Origin: Clostridia bacterium BRH_c25
Lineage (GTDB): Bacteria > Bacillota_A > Clostridia > Lutisporales > Lutisporaceae
DNA: 64,000 nt
NCBI GenBank assembly: GCA_001515955.1
Contig: LOES01000083.1
Location: 1 to 64,000, forward strand
Reading direction: 5' to 3'
Part shown: one piece after another, positions 52,868 to 61,647 of the stretch
How positions within the stretch are numbered: position 1 is the first letter of the stretch
How the letters are laid out: each line of letters begins with the position of its first letter
Notes under the pieces: generated by a model
Told to the model about the DNA's origin: nothing
The model's input: the letters and a program-made list of their open reading frames with translations, nothing else
The model's database searches: none
Position numbers and translations under genes: made by a program

Positions 52868-53554
52868 ATGAAAAAATATTTATTCTGCTGCTATAGAGAG
52901 CACTTTATAAGGTTATATGAAGACAAGCTTAAGAAGCTGCCTTTTGATATAGTCCTGCTGACAGACAAAGCTGAGCTTACCTTTGACTATATAAAAGGCA
53001 TCGATCCGGAATATATTTTTTTCCCTGACTGGTCCTGGGTTATTCCAAAGGATATTGTAGAGGGCTTTAGTTGTATTTGCTTTCATGAAGCACCACTGCC
53101 TATGTTCCGTGGAGGCTCACCCATACAGAATCAAATTGTAAGGGGAATAAAGAAGACAAAGCTGACAGCCTTTATGATGGATGAAGGTATAGATACGGGG
53201 GATATTCTTCTGCAGGAGGATTTGAGCCTGGAGGGGCATCTGAAGGATATATCGGACAGGATAACTGAGCTTGTATATATGATGGTTGTAAAGATAATTG
53301 AAGGTAAGTCTACACTCGTTAAACAGACGGGAGAAGGTAGCTTCTGCAGAAGAAGGACGCCTGCAGAAAGCAGGCTTGAACATCTGAAGTATGATATTAC
53401 CTGCCTTTATGACTTCATAAGAATGCTGGAAGATCCATATCCCAATGCATATATACAGATAGATGACAAGCATGTAATATTCAAAGAAGCGGAGTTAATA
53501 GACGGGGAAATCCACTTCAAGGGAATTATCAGGAGAAAGCAGGGGGAAGACTGA
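52868..53554 (+). CDS. Sugar N-formyltransferase-like protein
   Basis: 228 residues of the formyltransferase fold (methionyl-tRNA formyltransferase/WbtJ/PseJ-like). Key pieces: EYIFFPDWSWVIPKDIVEGF, ICFHEAPLPMFRGGSPIQNQ (the HxxPLPxxRG-like catalytic loop with Asn/His) and FMMDEGIDTGDILLQEDL (catalytic Asp in D-GxDTGDI). C-terminal part similar to other sugar formyltransferases. ATG 52868, behind AGGTG, overlaps nothing; an upstream in-frame ATG lies inside pseG. It occupies the place of the missing pseH acetyltransferase. Confidence 0.85.
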   Translation: MKKYLFCCYREHFIRLYEDKLKKLPFDIVLLTDKAELTFDYIKGIDPEYIFFPDWSWVIPKDIVEGFSCICFHEAPLPMFRGGSPIQNQIVRGIKKTKLTAFMMDEGIDTGDILLQEDLSLEGHLKDISDRITELVYMMVVKIIEGKSTLVKQTGEGSFCRRRTPAESRLEHLKYDITCLYDFIRMLEDPYPNAYIQIDDKHVIFKEAELIDGEIHFKGIIRRKQGED

Positions 53555-54234
53555 TGAAAATATTAGTTGTTGCCGCCCATCCCGATGATGAAATACTGGG
53601 AATAGGGGGGACAGTGAAGCGTCATGTGCTAAGTGGTGATGAAGCTTTCTGCGTCATATTGGGGGAGGGCGCTACCTCAAGATGTGACAAGCGTGAAAAT
53701 GCCAAGCTTGATGGATTGAATGAATTAAAAGCTTCGGCTGATAGAGCAGCGAGTATAATCGGTTATAAGCAGGTTTTTTTTGAAGGACTTCCGGATAACC
53801 GCTTTGACGGCTTGGAGCTCCTGGATATAGTCAAATTGCTGGAAAAGCATATAGATGAGATTAAACCTGATATCATTTACACACATCACTATGGAGATAT
53901 CAATATTGACCATAGGATTACCTTTAATGCGGTTATTACAGCTGCAAGGCCTATAGGAAGTGAGTATCCTGCAGAGGTCTATTCCTTTGAGACGGTATCT
54001 TCGACAGAGTGGAATTATGGGAACAGTGAAATGATGTTCAGACCCAACGTTTTCATTGATATAACAAGTACAATTGAGGATAAAGTCAAGGCCTTGGAAT
54101 GCTATGCAAGCGAATTGAAGCAGTATCCTCATCCACGGTCTGCCGAAGGAGTCATTGTAACGGCAAAAAAATGGGGAACAGTAATTTCAAGAGAATATGC
54201 CGAGCCTTTAGAGGCTATAAGAATAGTAAAATAA
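53554..54234 (+). CDS. PIG-L family deacetylase
   Basis: Zinc-dependent N-deacetylase of N-acetyl sugars. 226 residues. The metal motif HPDDEILGIGGTVKRHVLSG (AHPDDE) is at residues 9-13 and the third ligand is in HHYGDINIDHRITFNAVITA. ATG start shared with the end of the formyltransferase (TGATG), so they are translationally coupled. Together they suggest removal of one acyl group and addition of a formyl group, or the reverse order. Confidence 0.9.
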   Translation: MKILVVAAHPDDEILGIGGTVKRHVLSGDEAFCVILGEGATSRCDKRENAKLDGLNELKASADRAASIIGYKQVFFEGLPDNRFDGLELLDIVKLLEKHIDEIKPDIIYTHHYGDINIDHRITFNAVITAARPIGSEYPAEVYSFETVSSTEWNYGNSEMMFRPNVFIDITSTIEDKVKALECYASELKQYPHPRSAEGVIVTAKKWGTVISREYAEPLEAIRIVK

Positions 54235-54247
54235 CGGGGTGCTTTAT

Positions 54248-55390
54248 ATGAGGAAATTTATTCCCTATGGGAAACAGTATATTGATGAAGAAGATATCCA
54301 GGCTGTTGTTGAGGTTCTTAAGAGCGACTATATTACTACAGGGCCTAAAATTGAAGAATTGGAGAATTCAATAACAGAATTTACAGGAGCAAAATATGCA
54401 GTAGCCGTATCCAATGGAACTGCAGCCCTGCACGCAGCTTGCTTTGCAGCAGGTATTGGTCCTGGGGATGAGGTAATAACCACCCCTATGACCTTTGCAG
54501 CATCGGCAAACTGTGTATTATATATGGGGGCAGATCCGGTTTTTGCAGATATCGACCCTGAGACATATAATATAGATCCACAGGCTATTGAAAGGAAAAT
54601 AACCGACAGGACAAGGGCTATCATACCGGTTCATTTTACAGGTCAGCCCTGTGACATGGATGCAATTATGAAAATAGCTGAAAAATACGGTTTGGCTGTT
54701 ATAGAAGATGGAGCCCATGCTCTGGGAGCGGTTTATAAGAATAGGAAAATAGGTACTCTAGGCTCTATGACCACCTTCAGCTTCCACCCTGTAAAGCAAA
54801 TAACCACAGGGGAGGGAGGGGCTGTTACAACCAACGACAGTTCCTTATATGACAAGCTTCTCATGTTCAGAACCCATGGAATAACAAGAGACGCAGAAAA
54901 GATGGAAAGCAATGAGGGGCCATGGTTCTATGAACAGCAGTATTTAGGTTTTAATTACAGAATGACGGATATACAAGCTGCACTTGGAATCAGTCAAATG
55001 AAAAAGCTTGATTCTTTTCTGGAAAAGAGGAGAAGCTATGCAGCTCTTTATAACAAGCTGCTCGGTGGTCTTGAGGGAGTTACTGTTCCATACCAGGCTG
55101 AAGATGTAAGCTCGGCTTGGCATTTGTACATAGTAAAGCTGAACCTTGGAAAGCTGGCTTTAGGGAGAAGAGAGGTCTTCGAAAAGCTCAGGGATAAGAA
55201 TATTGGTGTAAATGTCCATTATATACCGGTATATTATCATTCCTACTATAAAGAGATAGGCTATGGAAAGGGACTATGTCCTGAGACAGAGGCTCTTTAT
55301 GAAGCAATAATAACACTGCCTCTATATCCTACTATGGAAATTGACGATATACACTATATAGTTGATAATTTTAAGGACATCATACGATAG
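54248..55390 (+). CDS. pseC: UDP-4-keto-sugar aminotransferase PseC
   Basis: PLP enzyme that installs the 4-amino group on the PseB product. 380 residues, DegT/DnrJ/EryC1 fold: VSNGTAALHAACFAAGIGPG, TTPMTFAASANCVLYMGADP, VIEDGAHALGAVY, TFSFHPVKQITTGEGGAVTT (PLP lysine in FHPVKQ) and GFNYRMTDIQAALGISQMKK. ATG 54248 behind CGGGGTG; the in-frame GTG at 54239 is within that site. The HPVKQITTGEGG motif is that of PseC. Confidence 0.93.
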   Translation: MRKFIPYGKQYIDEEDIQAVVEVLKSDYITTGPKIEELENSITEFTGAKYAVAVSNGTAALHAACFAAGIGPGDEVITTPMTFAASANCVLYMGADPVFADIDPETYNIDPQAIERKITDRTRAIIPVHFTGQPCDMDAIMKIAEKYGLAVIEDGAHALGAVYKNRKIGTLGSMTTFSFHPVKQITTGEGGAVTTNDSSLYDKLLMFRTHGITRDAEKMESNEGPWFYEQQYLGFNYRMTDIQAALGISQMKKLDSFLEKRRSYAALYNKLLGGLEGVTVPYQAEDVSSAWHLYIVKLNLGKLALGRREVFEKLRDKNIGVNVHYIPVYYHSYYKEIGYGKGLCPETEALYEAIITLPLYPTMEIDDIHYIVDNFKDIIR

Positions 55391-55403
55391 GAGCTGATAC
55401 ATA

Positions 55404-56807
55404 ATGAAAGTTGTTGCGTTATTGTTGGCTGGAGGAAGCGGAACAAGGCTATGGCCTCTGAGCCGTCAGACCATGCCCAAACAGCTGCTTGCTCTTACAA
55501 GCAATAAAACACTGCTGCAGGAGACCTGTCAGCGTATATGCGATGTAGTAGGTTATGAGGATCAGTGGGTTATCACGGGGCAAAGCCACTACTATCAGAT
55601 CTTGAGTCAGGTCAAGGAGCTTACTTCAGAACAGGACGGGGTAGAGATATTGCTGGAGCCTGAAGGCAAAAACACCGCACCGGCTATAATATGGGCCGCA
55701 CAAAGGTGCAGGAAGCTCCACGGTGATGACTCCATCATGGTGGTTTTACCTTCAGATCACCTGATAATGAATACGGGGAAATTTGAAAAGTCATTGAAAT
55801 ATGCAATTCAAAAGGCTGAAGAAGGCAGGCTTGTCACTTTTGGAATATCTCCAACAGGCCCTGAGACTGCATATGGATATATAAAAACAGAGAAGAATCC
55901 CGTAAGTGACAATGCTTATGAAGTAGACTGCTTTGTTGAGAAGCCTGATGTGAAGAAAGCACAGGAATTTCTGGAAGCAGGTAATTATTTGTGGAATAGC
56001 GGAATGTTTGTATATCATGTCGGAACCCTGCTCAGTGAAGCAGAAACCTATTGCAAGGATATATATGATTTGTTTGGAAGTCATGATGTTTTTGATATGA
56101 ATGAAGTAGAACTGGCCTACATTGCCAGCCCGTCCATATCTATCGACTATGCCCTAATGGAGCATACAGATAAAGCTGTAGTTGTTGCAGCTGATTTTGG
56201 CTGGAGTGATGTGGGAAGCTGGAAAAGCTTATATGATATAAGTGAAAAGGATGCAAACGGCAATTTTATTAATGGGCAGCATGTCATATTGAACTCCAAG
56301 GATTCTATGGTATATGGCAAGGGCAGGCTTATTGCTGCTGTTGGCCTGGAAAATATGGCTGTTATTGATACACCCGATGCACTTATGGTTTGTCCGCTTA
56401 ATGAAACTCAACACATCAAGCAGGTTGTAGAGAAGCTGAGGGAGCAAAACAATAAGACTTACTATGAGCATAGAATGGTTGACAGACCTTGGGGGACCTA
56501 TGAAATATTGGCAGAAGGTCCACTATATAAGATTAAGAGAATTGTGGTGAAACCTGCACAAAGGCTAAGCAGACAATATCATTACCATAGAAGTGAGCAC
56601 TGGATTGTGGTAGGAGGTACAGCCAAAGTGACAATAGGAGAGACAGAACATTATGTACATGAAAATGAATCCACTTATATATCAAAATCCATGATTCACC
56701 AATTGGAAAATCCGGGGCTTATGCCGCTGGAGATAATTGAAATACAGTGCGGAGTATATCTTGAAGAGGATGATATAGTAAGACTTGATGATATTTATAT
56801 AAGGTAA
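55404..56807 (+). CDS. manC: Mannose-1-phosphate guanylyltransferase / mannose-6-phosphate isomerase
   Basis: 467 residues with both domains. The nucleotidyltransferase part has LLLAGGSGTRLWPLSRQTMP and KQLLALT, VEKPDVKKAQEFLEAG and NSGMFVY. The C-terminal cupin isomerase part begins near residue 350 with RPWGTYEILAEGPLYKIKRI, QRLSRQYHYHRSEHWIVVGG and QLENPGLMPLEIIEIQ. Supplies GDP-mannose for gmd/fcl 15 kb upstream. ATG behind AGGAGCTG. Confidence 0.95.
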   Translation: MKVVALLLAGGSGTRLWPLSRQTMPKQLLALTSNKTLLQETCQRICDVVGYEDQWVITGQSHYYQILSQVKELTSEQDGVEILLEPEGKNTAPAIIWAAQRCRKLHGDDSIMVVLPSDHLIMNTGKFEKSLKYAIQKAEEGRLVTFGISPTGPETAYGYIKTEKNPVSDNAYEVDCFVEKPDVKKAQEFLEAGNYLWNSGMFVYHVGTLLSEAETYCKDIYDLFGSHDVFDMNEVELAYIASPSISIDYALMEHTDKAVVVAADFGWSDVGSWKSLYDISEKDANGNFINGQHVILNSKDSMVYGKGRLIAAVGLENMAVIDTPDALMVCPLNETQHIKQVVEKLREQNNKTYYEHRMVDRPWGTYEILAEGPLYKIKRIVVKPAQRLSRQYHYHRSEHWIVVGGTAKVTIGETEHYVHENESTYISKSMIHQLENPGLMPLEIIEIQCGVYLEEDDIVRLDDIYIR

Positions 56808-56848
56808 ATGGCTGCTTGGAAAGAGTCAAAAGAAAGGTGGTCAAATCA

Positions 56849-57805
56849 GTGAACATACTTGTTACAGGGGGAGCCGGCTTCATCGGACGCTGGACAGTGA
56901 AAAAGCTCCTTGCAGAGAGGCATAGGGTCTGGATATTGGACGACCTGTCAAACGGGTCCTTGGATAACATAAAGGAATTTGACAATCATCAGTCACTGAT
57001 GAAATTTGTGCAAGGGGATATCAAGGACAAGAATATATTGGAAGAAGTATTTGGGAACAAGCCTGATATATGCTATCACCTGGCAGCCAGCATAAATGTG
57101 CAGGATAGTATCGATGACCCCGGAAAAACCTTTGAGAACGACGTGACAGGAACTTTCAATGTACTGGAGCAATGCAGGAAGCACGGTACAAAAATGGTTT
57201 TCATGAGCACCTGTATGGTATATGACAGGGCAGAAAACGAGAAGGGGATAAATGAGCTGCATCCTGTAAAACCGGCTTCTCCATATGCCGGAAGCAAGAT
57301 AGCGGGTGAGAACCTGGTGCTGTCCTATTGGCATGCGTATAAGCTTCCGGTAGTTATAGCGAGGCCCTTCAATACATATGGACCATTTCAGAAGTCCAGC
57401 GGAGAAGGCGGAGTGGTATCGGTCTTTACCGAAAAGAAATTGAAAGGGAAGACATTGAATATATATGGTGATGGAGCGCAGACAAGGGATTTGCTTTATG
57501 TGGAGGATTGTGCAGACTTTTTGGTATCGGCAGGCTGCTCAGAAAAAGCAAATGGAGAAATCCTCAATGCCGGATCAGGTAAAGATTTAAGCATAAACAG
57601 CCTGGCATATATGATTTCGGGTAACAGAGATCAACTAAGACATGTTCCGCATATACATCCCCAGAGTGAAATACAAAGGCTGCTCTGCAATTATGAAAAG
57701 GCGGAAAAGCTGCTGAATTGGAGCCCCAGGATCGGACTTCAGGAAGGAATAGAAAAAACCGAAGCCTGGTTGAAGACAAAACTAAAAAACTTTGTTAAAA
57801 ACTAA
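56849..57805 (+). CDS. NAD-dependent nucleotide-sugar epimerase
   Basis: 318 residues, extended SDR. NILVTGGAGFIGRWTVKKLL, ICYHLAASINVQDSIDDPGK, STCMVYDRAENEKGINELHP and YAGSKIAGENLVLSYWHAYK (Tyr-x3-Lys), ending with IGLQEGIEKTEAWL. Similar to UDP-glucose/UDP-GlcNAc C4-epimerases. GTG 56849 follows AAAGGTGG; upstream in-frame codons lack a site. Last gene of the glycan island. Confidence 0.85.
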   Translation: MNILVTGGAGFIGRWTVKKLLAERHRVWILDDLSNGSLDNIKEFDNHQSLMKFVQGDIKDKNILEEVFGNKPDICYHLAASINVQDSIDDPGKTFENDVTGTFNVLEQCRKHGTKMVFMSTCMVYDRAENEKGINELHPVKPASPYAGSKIAGENLVLSYWHAYKLPVVIARPFNTYGPFQKSSGEGGVVSVFTEKKLKGKTLNIYGDGAQTRDLLYVEDCADFLVSAGCSEKANGEILNAGSGKDLSINSLAYMISGNRDQLRHVPHIHPQSEIQRLLCNYEKAEKLLNWSPRIGLQEGIEKTEAWLKTKLKNFVKN

Positions 57806-57830
57806 AGATATTTGTGTTTTTTATCGATAA
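57803..57830 (+). promoter_or_regulatory. SigD-type promoter of flaG-fliD-fliS
   Basis: TAAA at 57803-57806 (overlapping the epimerase stop), 16-base spacer, ATCGATAA at 57823-57830; two differences from the sigma-28 consensus. Confidence 0.65.
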
Positions 57831-57884
57831 ATAATATATAAGAATCGTATAAGGATATAAATAAAATTCCAAGGAGGGAGTATT

Positions 57885-58271
57885 GTGAAAATAGAGATGA
57901 ATTCTCTAAGTTCAGTTGTAGGTTCGGTTGCTAAGCAAGGAAGCGGTGCAGCCAAAGAAAACCATATTGAGGTGAATAAAGACAATACAGCAGGCGTAAG
58001 CAGCGCGCAGGAAATTTCCCGCAAATCAAAAGAAGAGCTGAACTTGAATGAGAAGCAATGGATTGAAGTAATTGAAAGAGCTAACAAAGCATTGGAAGGC
58101 GCATATACCACCTTTGAATTCTCAATACATGAGAAAACAAAGGAAATAATGGTAAAAGTAGTGGATAAAGAAACTCATAAAGTTCTAAGGGAATTTCCAC
58201 CGGAGAAGATACTTGATTTGGTGGCTAAAATATGGGAAATGGCCGGTATAATAGTGGATGAAAGGAGGTAA
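57885..58271 (+). CDS. flaG: FlaG family flagellar protein
   Basis: 128 residues. The unstructured N-terminal half is followed by the FlaG core: TTFEFSIHEKTKEIMVKVVD and KVLREFPPEKILDLVAKIWE near the C-terminus. The family lies before fliD in many bacteria and influences filament length. GTG start behind AAGGAGGG. Six bases separate it from fliD. Confidence 0.93.
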   Translation: MKIEMNSLSSVVGSVAKQGSGAAKENHIEVNKDNTAGVSSAQEISRKSKEELNLNEKQWIEVIERANKALEGAYTTFEFSIHEKTKEIMVKVVDKETHKVLREFPPEKILDLVAKIWEMAGIIVDERR

Positions 58272-58276
58272 TCCAA

Positions 58277-60217
58277 ATGGCAAGTATTAGTGGTATTTCA
58301 ACGTTGAGATTTTCCGGGCTGGCAACGGGAATTGATGTTGACAGTATGGTAGAGCAGATTATGAAAGCCGAAAGAATGAAAATGGATAAAATAAAGCAGG
58401 ACAAGCAGTTGTTGGAATGGAAGCAGGATGACTACAGGAGTATAACAAATCTGATGAGAGGCTTCCGGGACAGCTACTTTGATGTACTCTCATCGACCAA
58501 TATGAGATCTACTACCGGATACAAGGCTTATTCAACTACTATAACCCCCAGCGACGCTGCCCAGGATACCGGTGCGGTTACAGCGGTGGGAACATCTACA
58601 GCAGTTGAGGGTACACACTCCATTATAGTGAAAAATCTGGCAACAGCACAGGTAAGACAGAGTGCAGCTTCTATAACCAAGGACGTACAGGGTGATTCAG
58701 GATATACATTGACAGCAGGAGAAACCTTCAGGCTTTCAATTGATGGAGTTACTAAAACAATAACTTTATCTGACCTGGACGGGGTTGACGGTGTAACTCT
58801 GGATGATTTGAACAAAGCAATAGAAAATGCCTTCGGGAGCGGGAAAGTAACGGTTGATGACACCACAAACCCGGGGATGCTGACCTTTAAAGCTTCAAGT
58901 ACCACAAATGGTGTAAATAGAATAACAGTCAGTGCGGGAACCACAAATAACGCTTTAGCAAATATGGGCTTTGGTGCCGGTGCTGTATTATCAAACAGGC
59001 TGAATAACGGTGATACACTTGCAGCTATACAGTCCAAGCTGAACGAGAGTGGGGGCGGGCTGACATTTACGACTTTATCGGACGGCACCACTCAAGGGAT
59101 CAAGCTTACCATAAATAACAAGACCTTTGAGTTTAGTGAAACAACAACCCTATACAGCATGATGAATCAGATAAATCAGGATTCAACAGCAAATGTAAGC
59201 ATGCAGTATGATGAAGTAAACGACAAGTTCAAGTTTACTGCAAAACAGACCGGTGCAGGCAACAATATTGATATAAGTGAAAGTGGAAGCAGCTTTATAG
59301 CAGCTGCGGGAATTACCGCTGAGCAGGCTGGTGAAGATGCACTGATTACAGTTGATGGTACTGATATTACAAGAGGCAGCAATACTTTCACAGTTAGCGG
59401 TATAACCTATACGGCACTCAAGGAGACAGGTACGAGAGAAGTAAAGGTTTCCATCAGTCAGAATGTAGATGCAGTATTCGACAAGATCAAAGGCTTCGTG
59501 GACAAGTATAACGAATTGATATCAAAAATAAACGGTGAACTTTCAGAAAAAAGAAACCGGGATTATTTGCCTCTTACCGATGAGCAAAAAGCAGAGATGA
59601 GTGATGATGACATTAAGAGGTGGGAAGAAAAGGCAATGTCAGGCATGCTTCGTGGAGACCCATTACTGGAGAAAATCGCAAGTGACTTGAGAAGCACTTT
59701 GTATGCCGGCATTGAGGGTGAATCCGGTACATCATATTTATTCAGCATTGGTATAGAAACAGGCGATTGGTCTAATAAGGGCAAGCTTGTGATAAATGAG
59801 ACCAAATTGAGGGATGCACTTAAAAACTCGCCGGAACTTGTCACAAATATTTTTGCAAAGGAATCGAGCATTGCATACTCGCCGGATAATAGTTCGGCAG
59901 ACAGGGCAACCCGGTTCAAAGAGAACGGTATAATCAGCAGAATGTATGATATCATCCAGGATAACATAAGGACAATTGCGGATAAAAACGGGCAGAAGGG
60001 AGCTTTGCTCGAAAAGGCCGGTGTAATAGGAGAGACCACGGAAATTGACAATTTGATGTATGGTCTGATTAAAGATAAGGAAAAAATGATAGAGACCTTG
60101 ACTGATAAACTGATAAAGAAAGAAAATAATTATTATTTACAGTTTTCTGCTATGGAGACTGCCATCAGTAAAATGAACACACAGGTAGCTTGGCTGACGC
60201 AGCAGATGGGCGGATAA
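58277..60217 (+). CDS. fliD: Flagellar filament cap protein FliD (HAP2)
   Basis: Forms the cap under which flagellin folds. 646 residues, longer than the Bacillus protein (498). The N-terminal FliD domain shows LRFSGLATGIDVDSMVEQIM and MKMDKIKQDKQLLEWKQDDY. The middle contains beta-rich repeats (about 140-430). The C-terminal coiled coil ends DKLIKKENNYYLQFSAMETA and ISKMNTQVAWLTQQMG, the FliD hallmark. ATG behind AGGAGGT. Confidence 0.95.
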   Translation: MASISGISTLRFSGLATGIDVDSMVEQIMKAERMKMDKIKQDKQLLEWKQDDYRSITNLMRGFRDSYFDVLSSTNMRSTTGYKAYSTTITPSDAAQDTGAVTAVGTSTAVEGTHSIIVKNLATAQVRQSAASITKDVQGDSGYTLTAGETFRLSIDGVTKTITLSDLDGVDGVTLDDLNKAIENAFGSGKVTVDDTTNPGMLTFKASSTTNGVNRITVSAGTTNNALANMGFGAGAVLSNRLNNGDTLAAIQSKLNESGGGLTFTTLSDGTTQGIKLTINNKTFEFSETTTLYSMMNQINQDSTANVSMQYDEVNDKFKFTAKQTGAGNNIDISESGSSFIAAAGITAEQAGEDALITVDGTDITRGSNTFTVSGITYTALKETGTREVKVSISQNVDAVFDKIKGFVDKYNELISKINGELSEKRNRDYLPLTDEQKAEMSDDDIKRWEEKAMSGMLRGDPLLEKIASDLRSTLYAGIEGESGTSYLFSIGIETGDWSNKGKLVINETKLRDALKNSPELVTNIFAKESSIAYSPDNSSADRATRFKENGIISRMYDIIQDNIRTIADKNGQKGALLEKAGVIGETTEIDNLMYGLIKDKEKMIETLTDKLIKKENNYYLQFSAMETAISKMNTQVAWLTQQMGG

Positions 60218-60239
60218 TAACTTATTTGGGGGAATATGA

Positions 60240-60635
60240 ATGGTAATGCCTAACAATGCATACGATCAATATAAAAAGAACATGATAAATACAGCTACAC
60301 CGCAAGAAATAACACTTATGCTCTATAACGGCTTGGTCAGGTTTCTCAAACAGGCTGCGGCAGGCATTGAAGAGAGAAATATTGAAAAGGCCAATAATAA
60401 TATTATCAGAGCACAGGATATTATATACGAGTTTATGAGAACACTTGATATGAACTATGAAATATCAAGCAATCTGTTAGCTCTGTATGACTATATGAAC
60501 AGAAGACTTGTAGAAGCCAATGTCAAGAAGGATAACGAAATTGTAACAGAGATAATAGGATTGTCGGAAGAACTAAGAGATACCTGGGCTCAGGCAATGA
60601 AGCTGGTAAAACAACAGACGGCCGCCTCGCTCTAG
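60240..60635 (+). CDS. fliS: Flagellin-specific chaperone FliS
   Basis: 131 residues, helical. YDQYKKNMINTATPQEITLM followed by LYNGLVRFLKQAAAGIEERN and IIYEFMRTLDMNYEISSNL are the family marks. ATG 60240, seven bases after GGGGG; ATG 60246 is an alternative. Follows fliD as usual. Binds flagellin to prevent early polymerisation and, in Bacillus, works with FliW. Confidence 0.95.
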   Translation: MVMPNNAYDQYKKNMINTATPQEITLMLYNGLVRFLKQAAAGIEERNIEKANNNIIRAQDIIYEFMRTLDMNYEISSNLLALYDYMNRRLVEANVKKDNEIVTEIIGLSEELRDTWAQAMKLVKQQTAASL

Positions 60636-60642
60636 ATGAAAG

Positions 60643-60730
60643 GTACGAGATACGAGATTCGAGTAGGGAACGGTGCCCCACCGTTCCGTGATGATACAGG
60701 CGGAACGACGAGGACGTCGTTCCCTACTTA
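60643..60730. repeat. CGAGATA word repeat with nested inverted repeats, copy 3
   Basis: TACGAGATACGAGATTCGAG (60643-60662) is followed by an outer inverted repeat GTAGGGAACG (60664-60673) / CGTTCCCTAC (60718-60727). Inside are GAACGGTG-CCC-CACCGTTC and CGACGAGGACGTCG hairpins. The GTAGGGAACGGT block is shared with 4221-4232. Confidence 0.82.
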
Positions 60731-60744
60731 TTTTGGAGGGTTTT

Positions 60745-61227
60745 ATGGATAATGCGAATAACTCAATGAATGAGCTTCTTAGTCTGATTGATAAGAAGAG
60801 TCAGTTGTTCAGCCTCATTATGGATATTACACTTGAGCAAAAGAAGGACATTGATGAGAACCAGGCAAAGAATATTGAAGAGCTTGTCAACCGCAAGCAG
60901 GAAACTATAGACGAAGTTGATGAAATCGACAGAGTTTTTTTTGAGGAACTCAATTTGCTGAAAAAACAGTTAAATGTTAATGAATTGGAAGAAGTGGATT
61001 TTACAAAATACCCCATTCTGAGAATTTTAAAGCTTAGGGTCGAAAAAATAATTGAATCGGCTGGAGAAATAATGGAAATTGAGAAGTATAACAAGGAGAA
61101 GCTCACTTCGATTATGAATGAGCTAAAAAATCAAATGAAACAGATAAGTGTCGGAAAAAAATCCATAAAGGCATACGAGGCACCAGTTATATACAATGAT
61201 GGAATATATATTGATAAAAAGAAGTGA
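60745..61227 (+). CDS. Small coiled-coil protein, FlgN/FliT-like
   Basis: 160 residues, nearly all helical and charged (ITLEQKKDIDENQAKNIEEL, VNRKQETIDEVDEIDRVFF, IMEIEKYNKEKLTSIMNELK). The layout resembles the FlgN/FliT export chaperones, and it lies right after fliD-fliS where fliT is found in other bacteria. ATG 60745 behind GGAGGG; an earlier in-frame start at 60673 lies inside the repeat and is not credible. Confidence 0.75.
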   Translation: MDNANNSMNELLSLIDKKSQLFSLIMDITLEQKKDIDENQAKNIEELVNRKQETIDEVDEIDRVFFEELNLLKKQLNVNELEEVDFTKYPILRILKLRVEKIIESAGEIMEIEKYNKEKLTSIMNELKNQMKQISVGKKSIKAYEAPVIYNDGIYIDKKK

Positions 61228-61275
61228 ATAAAACTGAATATTAAGATAAATTTTCCTATAAATTGTTAAAAGTAC

Positions 61276-61304
61276 TTGTATAAATAAAAATAACATTATA
61301 TAAT
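61276..61304 (+). promoter_or_regulatory. SigA-type promoter of the structured RNA
   Basis: TTGTAT at 61276-61281, 17-base spacer, TATAAT at 61299-61304; predicted start at about 61311, right at the first base of the folded RNA. Confidence 0.78.
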
Positions 61305-61313
61305 ATAACCTGT

Positions 61314-61532
61314 GGTATATTATCTAGGTCTGTGGTTGAAAGTCGATGCTAGTCGCAGGCAAAACGATCCACGTAAACAGGAGAAGCTCCTGTGAGCATG
61401 GTGCGGCTTAGAAATAAGTCCGTCCAATAGATTCATTTATTGAGAGATGCTGTAGTGAGGGGTTGATTCCTAGTAGCGAAACATCCTGACGGCGAGTGTG
61501 GGGTCAAAGACCAGGTCAGCTAGAGTAATACC
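61314..61532 (+). ncRNA. Structured non-coding RNA, candidate raiA motif
   Basis: About 219 bases without coding potential but rich in local stems: ACAGGAG-AAG-CTCCTGT (61377-61393), CGGCTTA-GAAA-TAAGTCCG (61408-61427 region), GGGGTCAAAGACC, and a closing helix made by GGTATATTATCTAG (61314-61327) with CTAGAGTAATACC (61520-61532). It is GC-richer than its surroundings. Clostridial raiA-motif RNAs are found upstream of raiA/hpf genes, and hpf lies about 1 kb downstream here. The match to the published consensus is from memory, not computed. Confidence 0.6.
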
Positions 61533-61647
61533 ATAAATATTTAAAGGTATGAGTGGGCGGTGCAAGAACGTTTTTCATGGCAGTAATCATCCCAGAAAGT
61601 TCTTTTTACCCGACACCAGCCTGGAGAGAAAAGAGAGGGATTTTTAC

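Noticed and set aside
58528..59091. Minus-strand frame of 187 residues opposite fliD
   Set aside because: Val/Ser/Pro-rich antisense of the beta repeats in fliD; no ribosome site.
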